The notes under the pieces are model-generated. The model worked only from the letters and a program-made list of their open reading frames with translations, did not search any database and had not been told where the DNA came from. From positions 1 to 64,000 of the forward strand of contig JAJFUH010000018.1 in NCBI GenBank assembly GCA_021372535.1: 64,000 nucleotides of DNA. Reading direction: 5' to 3'. Shown here piece by piece: positions 28,554 through 36,281 of this stretch. A program made the position numbers and the translations under genes. Each line of letters starts with the position of its first letter. The first letter of the stretch is position 1. Origin of the DNA: a bacterium. GTDB lineage: Bacteria; Latescibacterota; Latescibacteria; Latescibacterales; Latescibacteraceae.

Positions 28554-28848
28554 TTTCTATACCTTGAAGAAGGGATATAATTTTTTTTCTTGTAGTTTTT
28601 TTAATTTTTGTTTTAAATTTTTCTTTTATTTCTTGATTTAAATTATCAAATTGTTCAGAAAAAAATAATATTGTCGAGGGCTTTACTTTAAAAACCTCCG
28701 AATATTTTTTAATTAGTTCAAGTGAAGGTGTTTTTTTATTGTTTTCAATTTCAGATAGATAGCTTTGTGAGATTGATAATTTTTTTGCCAACTCATTAGC
28801 CTTTAAATCATGAAATACTCTTAATAATCGTAAAGCTTCATTTATCAT
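28537..28848 (-). CDS. XRE-type HTH regulator of the retron locus
   Basis: The 103-aa product has an XRE/Cro-C1 helix-turn-helix at about residues 5-60 (LKANELAKKLSISQSYLSEIENNKKTPSLELIKKY) split here into KANELAKKLSISQSYLSEIE and the following NNKKTPSLELIKKY. A charged helical tail follows (KIKKTTRKKIISLLQGIE). I chose the ATG at 28848 because GGAG lies 6 bases upstream; the ATG at 28860 overlaps this site. Its stop overlaps the RT start. It lies between the ncRNA and the RT, an arrangement known from some HTH-associated retrons (type VI is a candidate, not proven). It probably binds the inverted repeats around the locus promoter, and could also be the effector or antitoxin-like partner. Confidence 0.8.
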   Translation of the reverse strand: MINEALRLLRVFHDLKANELAKKLSISQSYLSEIENNKKTPSLELIKKYSEVFKVKPSTILFFSEQFDNLNQEIKEKFKTKIKKTTRKKIISLLQGIENGQYY

Positions 28849-28939
28849 AATTATCTCCATAAGAATTTAAGTAAAATTGTGAGTAAGTTAATAATCATTA
28901 AACAATTCAATAAATTTAATGATTATTTGGATAATGATT

Positions 28940-28959
28940 TTTCTATGTTTCCATAGAAA
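28940..28959 (-). terminator. hairpin between the retron ncRNA and the HTH gene
   Basis: TTTCTATG and CATAGAAA form an 8-bp stem around a GAAA tetraloop in the minus-strand RNA, followed by AAATC rather than a T-run. It could limit readthrough, or stabilise or process the ncRNA 3' end. It lies about 30 bases past the candidate a2. Confidence 0.4.
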
Positions 28960-28987
28960 TTTCAGAACCCATTTAACGAGAAATGAT

Positions 28988-29274
28988 ACTTGGTTTCTCA
29001 TTTCTTTTAACCTTTCTACCTGCCAATCATGGTTATTTCCATGAATGTTGACAGATCGCCGCTTAGAAAGGTTAGGTTATCATTTCTTTTGTCCTCACAA
29101 TTTTATTTGAAGCAGCAGTATCGCCAAGCTGCTTTGAGTGACATCGAAAAGAGGAGGAGAAAAACCATCCTACACCTTATCGATGCCCCAAAATTTTGAG
29201 TTGTTGTAACAACTCTCAAGCAGTTTTACTGCTCACATAAAAAATGCGGCATAGACCATATATAGGACCAAGTG
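28988..29274 (-). ncRNA. candidate retron ncRNA (msr-msd)
   Basis: In the minus-strand transcript, ACTTGGT at the 5' end (29273-29267) can pair with ACCAAGT at the 3' end (28994-28988), as a1/a2 do. Next come short msr-like hairpins: AGCAGT/ACTGCT (29219-29233) and GAGTTGTT/AACAACTC (29198-29215); then TCGATG/CATCGA (29180-29185 with 29142-29147) and AAGCAGC/GCTGCTT (29128-29134 with 29110-29116). The msd-like part is a long stem, AACCTTTCTA with TAGAAAGGTT (29064-29073 with 29009-29018), enclosing TCATGG/CCATGA. An outer GAAATGATA/TATCATTTC pairing is also possible. The size, about 287 nt, is plausible. The branching G is not identified. The consensus-like promoter and HTH-RT genes downstream support the call. 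Confidence 0.65.
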
Positions 29275-29280
29275 ATACAT

Positions 29281-29308
29281 AATATACAATATTTAGCGAA
29301 TATGTCAA
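29281..29308 (-). promoter_or_regulatory. promoter of the retron operon
   Basis: On the minus strand, TTGACA (29308-29303) is followed after 16 bases by TATATT (29286-29281), or after 18 by TATTAT (29284-29279). The start point would fall near 29274, at the 5' edge of the candidate a1. Confidence 0.7.
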
Positions 29309-29329
29309 CGTTTATTTCGCTAATAGCGA
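29293..29329. promoter_or_regulatory. inverted-repeat operator around the retron -35 box
   Basis: TTAGCGAA (29293-29300) and TTCGCTAA (29316-29323) form an inverted repeat that brackets the TTGACA box, and TAGCGA (29324-29329) adds a further half-site abutting the second. A repressor bound here would block RNA polymerase. The XRE-type protein of the locus is the obvious candidate, by inference. Confidence 0.6.
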
Positions 29330-29390
29330 TATTTTTTATAGGTATAATTATTTTTACATATTGAAATAGTATTACATAATATAATTATAA

Positions 29391-29430
29391 AACACAGAAA
29401 GGCCCATGAAACCGGGCCTTTCTGTGTTTA
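29391..29430. terminator. strong stem-loop after the orphan sorting-domain fragment
   Basis: AACACAGAAAGGCCC pairs with GGGCCTTTCTGTGTT. A nearly identical hairpin at 32249-32280 follows the full-length paralogue, so gene end and terminator were duplicated together. Confidence 0.8.
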
Positions 29431-29452
29431 ACATGCTTAAAAGGGGGGGAAA

Positions 29453-29719
29453 TTACTTAAGCAGTGTCATCTTCATTGTTTTTGAAACGTAGCCGGCTTT
29501 TACGGTATAGAAGTAAACGCCTGCCGAAAAACCGGATGCATCCCATGTCACGGAATGGTTTCCGGCGCTCATGAAACCATCGGCAACGGCGGCAACCTTC
29601 TGGCCTGCAGCGTTGTAGATATCGATGGTGACGTTTCCTGGCTGAGGAATCGTAAAGCTGACTGTCGTAGACGGGTTGAAGGGATTGGGAGCGCCCTGCC
29701 CACATCGGCTTTGCCGCAT
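29453..29719 (-). pseudogene. orphan T9SS C-terminal sorting domain, gene remnant
   Basis: The frame contains only a T9SS type A sorting domain (GAPNPFNPSTTVSFTIPQPG, then AGQKVAAVADGF, WDASGFSAGVYFYTVKAG, ending MKMTLLK). It has no signal peptide, no ribosome binding site and no passenger domain. Over the domain and the terminator it is close to the end of the gene at 32307-34058, with only scattered base differences. Upstream of about 29700 the similarity stops abruptly. It is most likely the 3' remnant of a deleted or recombined cargo gene. Confidence 0.75.
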
Positions 29720-30006
29720 CGTGCCACGCTGTGTTCATTGCAGCGGATGAACTCCGGTGCGGTGGCAGGGGCAGGGGGGAACTGGCGCGAAGACTCATAC
29801 GGGCAGGATTTTCATCCGGAAATATTTTTCGGGAGAGTTTTTCAACACGAGATTGGCCTCACAAGAAAAACACTTGACTTTTGGATATTAAAATATTTTT
29901 TATTAAAACATCCATATTATACATAGTGCTCGGAAAATTCCGCATAGATTATATAAAACTAATATTAACAATATAATATAGAAAGGGGGGCTTCGGTTCG
30001 GAGTAA

Positions 30007-30054
30007 ATTTAACTATGGTTAGATGTATGAATTTGGCTATGGTTGGATGTATAA
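30007..30054 (+). repeat. two 24-bp tandem repeats in the leader of the first T9SS cargo gene
   Basis: Units at 30007-30030 and 30031-30054 share ATTT--CTATGGTT-GATGTAT and differ at about 4 positions. They lie 18 bases upstream of the start codon of the following gene. Confidence 0.6.
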
Positions 30055-30071
30055 AGCACAAGGGAGGAATC

Positions 30072-31871
30072 ATGAAAAAGTGGTTTTTATTTGTTGTGCT
30101 GATGACAGTTTCTGCAACGGTTTTTGCCACAGAATTTGCTCCTACACCGATGAAAATTTCTTCGCCTGCTGTCGTACCGTACGACTTTACGGGCGAAACA
30201 CTGACAATTCCGGTCACTATCACCGGGACGCCTTCGAGCACGTATCTGATAATCAACACTCAAGATCGGGCTGCGAAAATCAGTAAAGTCCAGAATGGAT
30301 ATCTTGGCTGGCATTATGTCAACAAGATCGATACCTGCGTCTATGCATCTGAGGCTATACAGCTCGATGTGGGAAAGAATGAAATCACCTGGAGCGGTAA
30401 GGACAACGACGGCAAGATGGTGCCATCGGGTGAATACACTTACTACATCTGGGGATTTGACAATATCAGCGCAAAAATCCCGATGACAAAACAGATCAAT
30501 GCCACGCGATGGGGCCGTGTCTTCATCATGACAAAGGACCAGGAAGGCAATCAGCTCAACAACCCCATCCTCTGGACAGGCGGCGCGTCGCGTCCGGGGG
30601 GAACAACCCTGACAGCGCACACCAATAAGAAGTGGGTGGTCGGCGGGGATCCGTACGATGCGACCCTTGTCGAAACCTGCAAGACCATGGAAATATGCGA
30701 TTGCGGCCATCCCGCTTTCGATCCCGCCGATTATACGATGTTTTTCAAGGGAGGCCTCACCAACAACGGCATGAAGACCTATTGGAAATTCAAATGGGTG
30801 CCGAATGGCGATGCAATCCTCCAGAATGACTGGGGCGATAACGGCGAATTCAAGTTCTCCTCCGATGCTCCGGAAAAATGGGATTACGGGCCGGGTATCG
30901 TCAGCGATGGCGGCGATTATCTTGTCTGTACCAACGCCGAAACATCCGGCATAACGCAAACGTCCGAGATAGTCTATGTCGACAGAATCACCGGCTCCGA
31001 AGTCAAGCGGCTCGATCTGACCGACTGGTTTACCGATCTCGATGACGCCGAAAAGGGCGGCCAGACCACGGGCGGCCCGACCGAAATCATGTTTCTGGGT
31101 TCGACAATGATCATGGGCTATCATGGAACCTGTATAAACATGCTTGCCGAGTCGGCGTACGAGGACGAGTATGAAGCGGTTCTCTGGGTCAATCAGAACG
31201 GCGACTATACCGGCGACCACAACTTTGCCGCGGATTCACAACGTCCATGGGTATGCAACGACTACAATGTCGGCCCATATAAGTACAATATCACAATCGA
31301 AAAGAATGGTTTCTCTTACTTCACTGCGTACGATATGGGCGCCGTATCGTTCGGACTCTATGCACCGGACGGCACCGGTCTCGGTTACCAGGCGCTCGCG
31401 GGTGAAACCGCCACCCAGAAGTACGATAACATGAATATTTCCTGCGGTTCGGCGTATGACGGTATGCTGGTGTCGAATCAGTCGGCGATTCCGGCTTCCG
31501 GCGCAACCGACCAGCAGAAAGCGGATGCCGTCGGCTGGTTCTGGGTGGGTTCGGATTCGTTCAAAGGAAGGTTGACCGCCAGCTCGGTGGGTGTCGAGGA
31601 AGCTCCCGCCGCCTTCGCGGTAGCGCAGAACTCCCCGAACCCGTTCAACCCCACCACCACTATCGGCTTTACGATTCCCGAAGCCGGCACTGTCTCGGTC
31701 GATGTGTTCAACGTCGCGGGCCAGAAAGTTGCCACGGTGGCGAACGAATTCATGAGCGCGGGCAGCCACTCGGTTGCCTGGGACGCCACCGGCTTCTCCG
31801 CCGGGGTCTATTTCTATACAGTTAAGGCGGGCGATTTCTCCAGGACCATGAAGATGACGCTTCTCAAGTAG
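30072..31871 (+). CDS. T9SS cargo protein with FlgD-like Ig and sorting domain
   Basis: The 599-aa product has a signal peptide (MKKWFLFVVLMTVSATVFA), a FlgD-like Ig element (NEITWSGKDNDGKMVPSGEY), a long middle region with no family I can name, and a C-terminal T9SS type A sorting domain (NSPNPFNPTTTIGFTIPEAG to MKMTLLK). It should pass the outer membrane through an SprA-type channel and be surface-attached or released. The start at 30072 follows GGGAGG. It is a paralogue of the protein at 32307-34058; both share NGYLGWHYVNKIDTC, a GDYxGDHN motif and LYAPDGTG. Function is unknown; the middle may be a beta-propeller-like fold. Confidence 0.85.
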   Translation: MKKWFLFVVLMTVSATVFATEFAPTPMKISSPAVVPYDFTGETLTIPVTITGTPSSTYLIINTQDRAAKISKVQNGYLGWHYVNKIDTCVYASEAIQLDVGKNEITWSGKDNDGKMVPSGEYTYYIWGFDNISAKIPMTKQINATRWGRVFIMTKDQEGNQLNNPILWTGGASRPGGTTLTAHTNKKWVVGGDPYDATLVETCKTMEICDCGHPAFDPADYTMFFKGGLTNNGMKTYWKFKWVPNGDAILQNDWGDNGEFKFSSDAPEKWDYGPGIVSDGGDYLVCTNAETSGITQTSEIVYVDRITGSEVKRLDLTDWFTDLDDAEKGGQTTGGPTEIMFLGSTMIMGYHGTCINMLAESAYEDEYEAVLWVNQNGDYTGDHNFAADSQRPWVCNDYNVGPYKYNITIEKNGFSYFTAYDMGAVSFGLYAPDGTGLGYQALAGETATQKYDNMNISCGSAYDGMLVSNQSAIPASGATDQQKADAVGWFWVGSDSFKGRLTASSVGVEEAPAAFAVAQNSPNPFNPTTTIGFTIPEAGTVSVDVFNVAGQKVATVANEFMSAGSHSVAWDATGFSAGVYFYTVKAGDFSRTMKMTLLK

Positions 31872-31895
31872 TTTTTTGTCGTTATACGATTTTCA

Positions 31896-31926
31896 AACCC
31901 CCGGAGCGATCTTCCGGGGGTTTTTT
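31896..31926 (+). terminator. rho-independent terminator of the first T9SS cargo gene
   Basis: AAACCCCCGG pairs with CCGGGGGTTT, followed by a T-run, 25 bases after the stop. Confidence 0.85.
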
Positions 31927-31965
31927 ATCTCCGGCGACTCATCCCAAATCTCCTGTGGATTCTCA

Positions 31966-32024
31966 TTATTGTTCCGGCGAATAAATAATGATACCAATAG
32001 TAGGAATAGATGCCGAAGCAATAA
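31966..32024. repeat. internally deleted copy of the 105-bp palindromic element
   Basis: The left end (TTATTGTTCCGGCGAATAAA) and interior through ATGCCGAA match the copies at 60.7-61.4 kb, then it jumps to GCAATAA. The deletion joins two GCCGAA repeats in the full element. The remainder of the gap to 32249 has a 15-base direct repeat (32042-32056 and 32194-32208) around a C/G-rich shared repeat, and no gene. Confidence 0.6.
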
Positions 32025-32248
32025 TCAAAAGAATTCCCGACGCTTGCTTCAGGGTAAAAAGCCCCCTTCCGTCACTTCGTGACACCTTCCCCCGTATCGG
32101 GGGCAGGTAACTACCGGAGTCGCATCGACTTCCCTTGCCCCCTTTCAGAGGGAAAGGGATTAAGGGTTAGGGGGCCTGATCTGATACCTCGCAGCTTGCT
32201 TCAGGGTAGTTCATTAATAGCCCTTATTTTCCTTTATTATACAAATAA

Positions 32249-32280
32249 ACAGAAAGGCCCGTGAAACCGGGCCTTTCTGC
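32249..32280 (-). terminator. terminator of the second T9SS cargo gene
   Basis: CAGAAAGGCCC pairs with GGGCCTTTCTG, and the minus-strand copy is followed by TTTATTT. The stem is shared with the copy at 29391-29430. Confidence 0.75.
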
Positions 32281-32306
32281 AATAACATGCTTAAAAGGGG
32301 GGGAAA

Positions 32307-34058
32307 TTACTTAAGCAATGTCATCTTCATGGTTTTTGAAACTGAGCCGGCTTTTACGGTGTAGAAGTAAACGCCTGCCGAAAAACCGGATGCATCCCAT
32401 GTCACGGAATGGTTTCCAGCGCTCATGAATCCATCTGCAACGGCGGCAATCTTCTGCCCGGCAACGTTATAGATATCGACGGTTACGTTCCCTGCCTGAG
32501 GTATAGTAAAGCTGATCGTTGTTGATGGATTGAAGGGATTGGGAATGTTCTGCGCGACAGCGAATGATGCAGGCGTTTCTTCACCGACTGCAACAGGGGT
32601 GTTTGTAATAGAACCCTTGAGGGAATCGTGGGCGATATACCAGAGACCGGTCTTCGTGTTTTCGTCACCGGTGGAGTTGTTATCCGTATAGATTCCGTCA
32701 TACGCCGATCCGGAGTCGCAGAAGAAATCACCCCTCTTGATACCGGCAGTTTCGCCGGCATACGATAAATATCCGATTCCTGTGCCATCAGGTGCATAAA
32801 GAGCGAAAGAAACCGCTCCCATATCGTATGCGGGTGTCATGCTGAATTGAGTATTATCCGAGGCAAGTGTATAGGTATAGGGCGCCACGTTGAAATCGAA
32901 GCATATCCATGGTTTGGCAGCGTCCGCTTCGGAATTATGATCACCGACATAATCTCCGTCCGTATTATGCCATACCCAGAAATCATCTGATTCATCGAGA
33001 CCTTTCATGGGATTCGCAACCGATTCGAGGCAGGAGGTATGTGAATTCAGGTAAACCAGGCCGTCTCTCACCCATATATTGTTCGGACCTCCGGTCAACT
33101 GGCCGCCCGCTTCGAGATCGGAAGGACTCGCCCACCAGTCGGTTATGTCGACCTCTTTCGCAATGGAACCATCGAAATCGATATAATAAAAGTTAACAAT
33201 TGCCTCTGTCCTGTTACAGTGAGACACATAGAGATAGTTTCTGTCGGTGGCAACACCCGAAAACCAGTTGTTTGAGTTACCACCATTTGCGGAGACAGGG
33301 AGAACACAGGCGCCGTCCGTACCCCATGTGGTAACATGAACGGCATCCCCGTTGGGAACCCACTGGAATTTCCAGACACCGAGATAACCGGTATCATCAT
33401 TGCCGATTTCATAATAGAAGTAATTATGATCGGTGGGGTGCATCTGCATTCTTTCTTTTTCTCCGTATCCCTCAGGCAGAACGAGACTTGTAGTTTCCTC
33501 AAGGGAGCCGTCCACAGGATCATTTCCTATTGTCCACTTTGAGCCCCACATGATATAAAACGGGTTGACAAGGGGCTTTCCATCAGTACCGTACTCCTCA
33601 AAATATCCGGCGCGGCCCGGCACAAGATTCCATACCGTATACACTTTGGTTTTTGCATTCACATTGTCGTATGCCCACAAATAATATGTGTAGTCACCGG
33701 CAGGTACGGTTTTACCGTCCGAATCTTTACCATTCCATGTTATTTTATTGCTGCCTTTGTCGAGAGGTATGAGCTGTGAATTATAGATACAGGTATCAAT
33801 TTTATTCACATAATGCCAGCCAAGATAACCGTTCCGGACCGCTTTGACCTGATCTCCCTTTTCCTTGGTGAACACGCAGAAAATAACGCCAGCCGCTGTT
33901 CCGCTCACTGTAACGGGTATCTCAAGAGTTTTCCCATCGAAACCATACTGGACTGCTGCAGGAGCTGAAAGCTTAAGGAGCGTGGGGCTGAAGCTGGCAG
34001 CAAAAACAGCGGAAGTCATGAACACCGATACAACCATGAACAAACATAGCTTTTTCAT
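32307..34058 (-). CDS. T9SS cargo protein, paralogue of the 30072 gene
   Basis: The 583-aa product has a signal peptide (MKKLCLFMVVSVFMTSAVFA), a FlgD-like Ig element (KITWNGKDSDGKTVPAGDY), an uncharacterised middle with GDYVGDHN and LYAPDGTGIGY, and a T9SS type A sorting domain ending MKMTLLK. GGGAGG lies 6 bases before the ATG at 34058. It runs convergently with its paralogue, each with its own terminator, and downstream of the divergent-looking sensor-regulator at 34395. A role in binding or degrading polysaccharide would fit that neighbour but is not shown by sequence. Confidence 0.85.
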   Translation of the reverse strand: MKKLCLFMVVSVFMTSAVFAASFSPTLLKLSAPAAVQYGFDGKTLEIPVTVSGTAAGVIFCVFTKEKGDQVKAVRNGYLGWHYVNKIDTCIYNSQLIPLDKGSNKITWNGKDSDGKTVPAGDYTYYLWAYDNVNAKTKVYTVWNLVPGRAGYFEEYGTDGKPLVNPFYIMWGSKWTIGNDPVDGSLEETTSLVLPEGYGEKERMQMHPTDHNYFYYEIGNDDTGYLGVWKFQWVPNGDAVHVTTWGTDGACVLPVSANGGNSNNWFSGVATDRNYLYVSHCNRTEAIVNFYYIDFDGSIAKEVDITDWWASPSDLEAGGQLTGGPNNIWVRDGLVYLNSHTSCLESVANPMKGLDESDDFWVWHNTDGDYVGDHNSEADAAKPWICFDFNVAPYTYTLASDNTQFSMTPAYDMGAVSFALYAPDGTGIGYLSYAGETAGIKRGDFFCDSGSAYDGIYTDNNSTGDENTKTGLWYIAHDSLKGSITNTPVAVGEETPASFAVAQNIPNPFNPSTTISFTIPQAGNVTVDIYNVAGQKIAAVADGFMSAGNHSVTWDASGFSAGVYFYTVKAGSVSKTMKMTLLK

Positions 34059-34394
34059 TCTCAACCTCCCTGAGTGTGAAATGATGATGTGATTATCAAA
34101 GAAAAAGTATTAACTACTCGACCATGAAAACACCTCCTTTTGTGAATACTGTCCGATTTCGACATTCCGAGTGTTTTATGCAGATTTAACCATGTAACCC
34201 GGTCTCATGCTGAAACCCGAAACCATGTTATCGGGCGTACTGCCACCCTGCATGTTTTCGCACGACAGCACAATATCTGTTCAGATACTTTTTTTATTGA
34301 AAGGGAATGAAAGGAATTTTATTAAGAAAATATAGTATTGGAATAGTAATTTATTCTATAAACAAAAGGATAATTATTTGACTATTGAGGGACA
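34059..34394. other. leader region upstream of the second T9SS cargo gene
   Basis: On the minus strand a very strong AAAGGAGGTG site precedes a 3-codon frame ATG-GTC-GAG-TAG (start at 34125). It may be a chance or a leader element. No other gene or clear promoter stands out in the 336 bases. Confidence 0.3.
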
Positions 34395-35933
34395 CTATTT
34401 GTGAATTTGTGTCATAGAGCGGTACTGTCGCGGGGAAGTGTTTTCGAAATGGTTAAAAACGTGAGTATAATGTGACTGGCTGCTGAATCCGACATCGAAC
34501 GCTATCTCGGCGATATTTTTCATGGTGGACGACAAAAGAAGTTTTGATTTATCTATCCGTACTTTATTGACATATTCCCTGAAATGACACCCCGTTTCCC
34601 TGGTAAACAGTTTCCCGAAATAGCTCGGTGTCAGGCCAATGAACTGAGCGACCTGGTCTCTGGACAGTTCTTCTTCACCGTAGTGTTCCTCAATATAGGT
34701 TTTGGCCTTTATGATAAATTCGTTTTCAATCGCGCAGGAATCGTGTTTTTTCCCGGCATATTTTCTGATAAAAATAAATCCGATAATAAGAACGATACAT
34801 CCGGTGATGACATACATAAGCACATTCTTTTTCGAGTGTATATTTGTACGTACAAGAACAATATTACCCCATTCGCTCGTATTCTTACAATTCGATGCGG
34901 ATGTGTTCCAGCCCGAGTAGATATAGTTCCCGTCGGGGTATTCTTTGTCGCTATTCCAGATTTCGAGACCCATGGACACATTTTGGTGAGGTTCGATACC
35001 CAGCTCGCTCCAGGGTATCGCGATTTCAAAGCTGTAATACTTGTCTTCATCCGAGTTATCGTTCATCGTGCCTTCGATATGAACGACGGAAACTATTCGC
35101 GGATGGTATTCATCAGAGGTAATAAAATCATGCGGGTAGTATTTAACCTCATACACCATACCGGCAGGCGCGAACAGGAAATGCCTGTCGGGATATGCGA
35201 TTATTTCAGAATGGTTATGATCGATATCAAGATATATCTCGATATCATCCTCGGTAGGCATTCCTGTAACTATAGTGTTTCCCGGCCCGAAGGTACTGAT
35301 AATGTTTTTATCGTTTACCCTGACCCCGAAATACAGATTTTTTTCATCCCACAATGAATTGACCATGATTTTATTATCGGCATTGGTGAAAACGATGGTT
35401 TCGGTTGGAGGCCATTCATCGAGATTGCCGTCGATGATAACAGGTCGATCCATATGGTCGGATAAAATCTGTCTGGTGTTAAGCGAGGGATTTCTGTCGA
35501 GGACAACATTCGTGCCATAGGACAGTATCAATTCTTCACCGGCAGCCGTGCCCTTTTTGTAATGAACATAGCATTTAAGACTTAATTTCCCAAAATTCTG
35601 GTCGGGTATCTGAGAACAATCCCAGATGATTTCATAAGGAGGCTTCGTGACCTCACCAATTTTCTGTTCATCATTGAATCCTATGTAATTATAATACTTT
35701 GCCGAAAAGATGATTTTTTCAATGTCATTTTTGCGCACATCATTGGAAACATCAACTGCAAGCCGGATTGTATTGGTTGTGTTGACCGAAAATTCCTCCG
35801 GTGAAATCCATGTTAACGGTGGCGGCGCTGTGGTTTCCCCTTGAGGATAAATATCAGATACCAATATGAGGAGAAGAATGAAGGTCATCAGCACAGCAGA
35901 CAGTATGGTATCATTCTTGTTTCGGTATTTCAT
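34395..35933 (-). CDS. membrane-bound CBM9-like sensor fused to AraC-type regulator
   Basis: The 512-aa product has, in order, an N-terminal membrane anchor or signal (about 11-29), an Ig-like region with IRLAVDVSNDVRK (about 40-148), a CBM9-like domain starting IDGNLDEW (about 163-355), one membrane span (about 371-390) and a C-terminal AraC domain (about 402-512) with two HTH units (SRDQVAQFIGLTPSYFGKLF and NIAEIAFDVGFSSQSHYTHV). The outer part faces the periplasm and could bind carbohydrate, passing a signal through the membrane to the DNA-binding part. It lies next to T9SS cargo genes, its probable targets, by inference. AraC proteins with an extracytoplasmic ligand domain are rare compared with soluble ones. 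Confidence 0.8.
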   Translation of the reverse strand: MKYRNKNDTILSAVLMTFILLLILVSDIYPQGETTAPPPLTWISPEEFSVNTTNTIRLAVDVSNDVRKNDIEKIIFSAKYYNYIGFNDEQKIGEVTKPPYEIIWDCSQIPDQNFGKLSLKCYVHYKKGTAAGEELILSYGTNVVLDRNPSLNTRQILSDHMDRPVIIDGNLDEWPPTETIVFTNADNKIMVNSLWDEKNLYFGVRVNDKNIISTFGPGNTIVTGMPTEDDIEIYLDIDHNHSEIIAYPDRHFLFAPAGMVYEVKYYPHDFITSDEYHPRIVSVVHIEGTMNDNSDEDKYYSFEIAIPWSELGIEPHQNVSMGLEIWNSDKEYPDGNYIYSGWNTSASNCKNTSEWGNIVLVRTNIHSKKNVLMYVITGCIVLIIGFIFIRKYAGKKHDSCAIENEFIIKAKTYIEEHYGEEELSRDQVAQFIGLTPSYFGKLFTRETGCHFREYVNKVRIDKSKLLLSSTMKNIAEIAFDVGFSSQSHYTHVFNHFENTSPRQYRSMTQIHK

Positions 35934-36281
35934 AGAGTGAAATCCATTCAGGGGGAAAAAAAGATTTTTTTTACAAAAATAGAGTGATCAATGTCCTGAA
36001 AATAATAAAATATTTCCTATTGTGATAAAATAATACCATAAATATTATATTTTTTTCATAAAATAATCAATCAAAAATATTTATTATTCATAAACAAATA
36101 TACCGGATTTCCGCCGAACCTTATTGTTTGCTGAATATTAGTGTATAAAATGGTATTTTTATTCCACGACGGACAGTATCTTATTGATGAGAACGATCAT
36201 ACTGGTTCAACGATGCTTTACCGGATTGATTCATTTCCGCGTGTACGCTTTATTCAGCCACAGCGGTATACAGGAGCTTAT

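Noticed and set aside
28940-29240. CRISPR-like array in the retron upstream region
   Set aside because: The hairpins have different sequences and there is no regular repeat-spacer pattern.
29874-29905. Promoter at TTGACT before the first T9SS cargo gene
   Set aside because: No convincing -10 box at a suitable distance, so I did not list it.
36141-36281. Extended SfsA start at 36141
   Set aside because: SfsA family members begin near the ATG at 36282, which has its own GGAG site.
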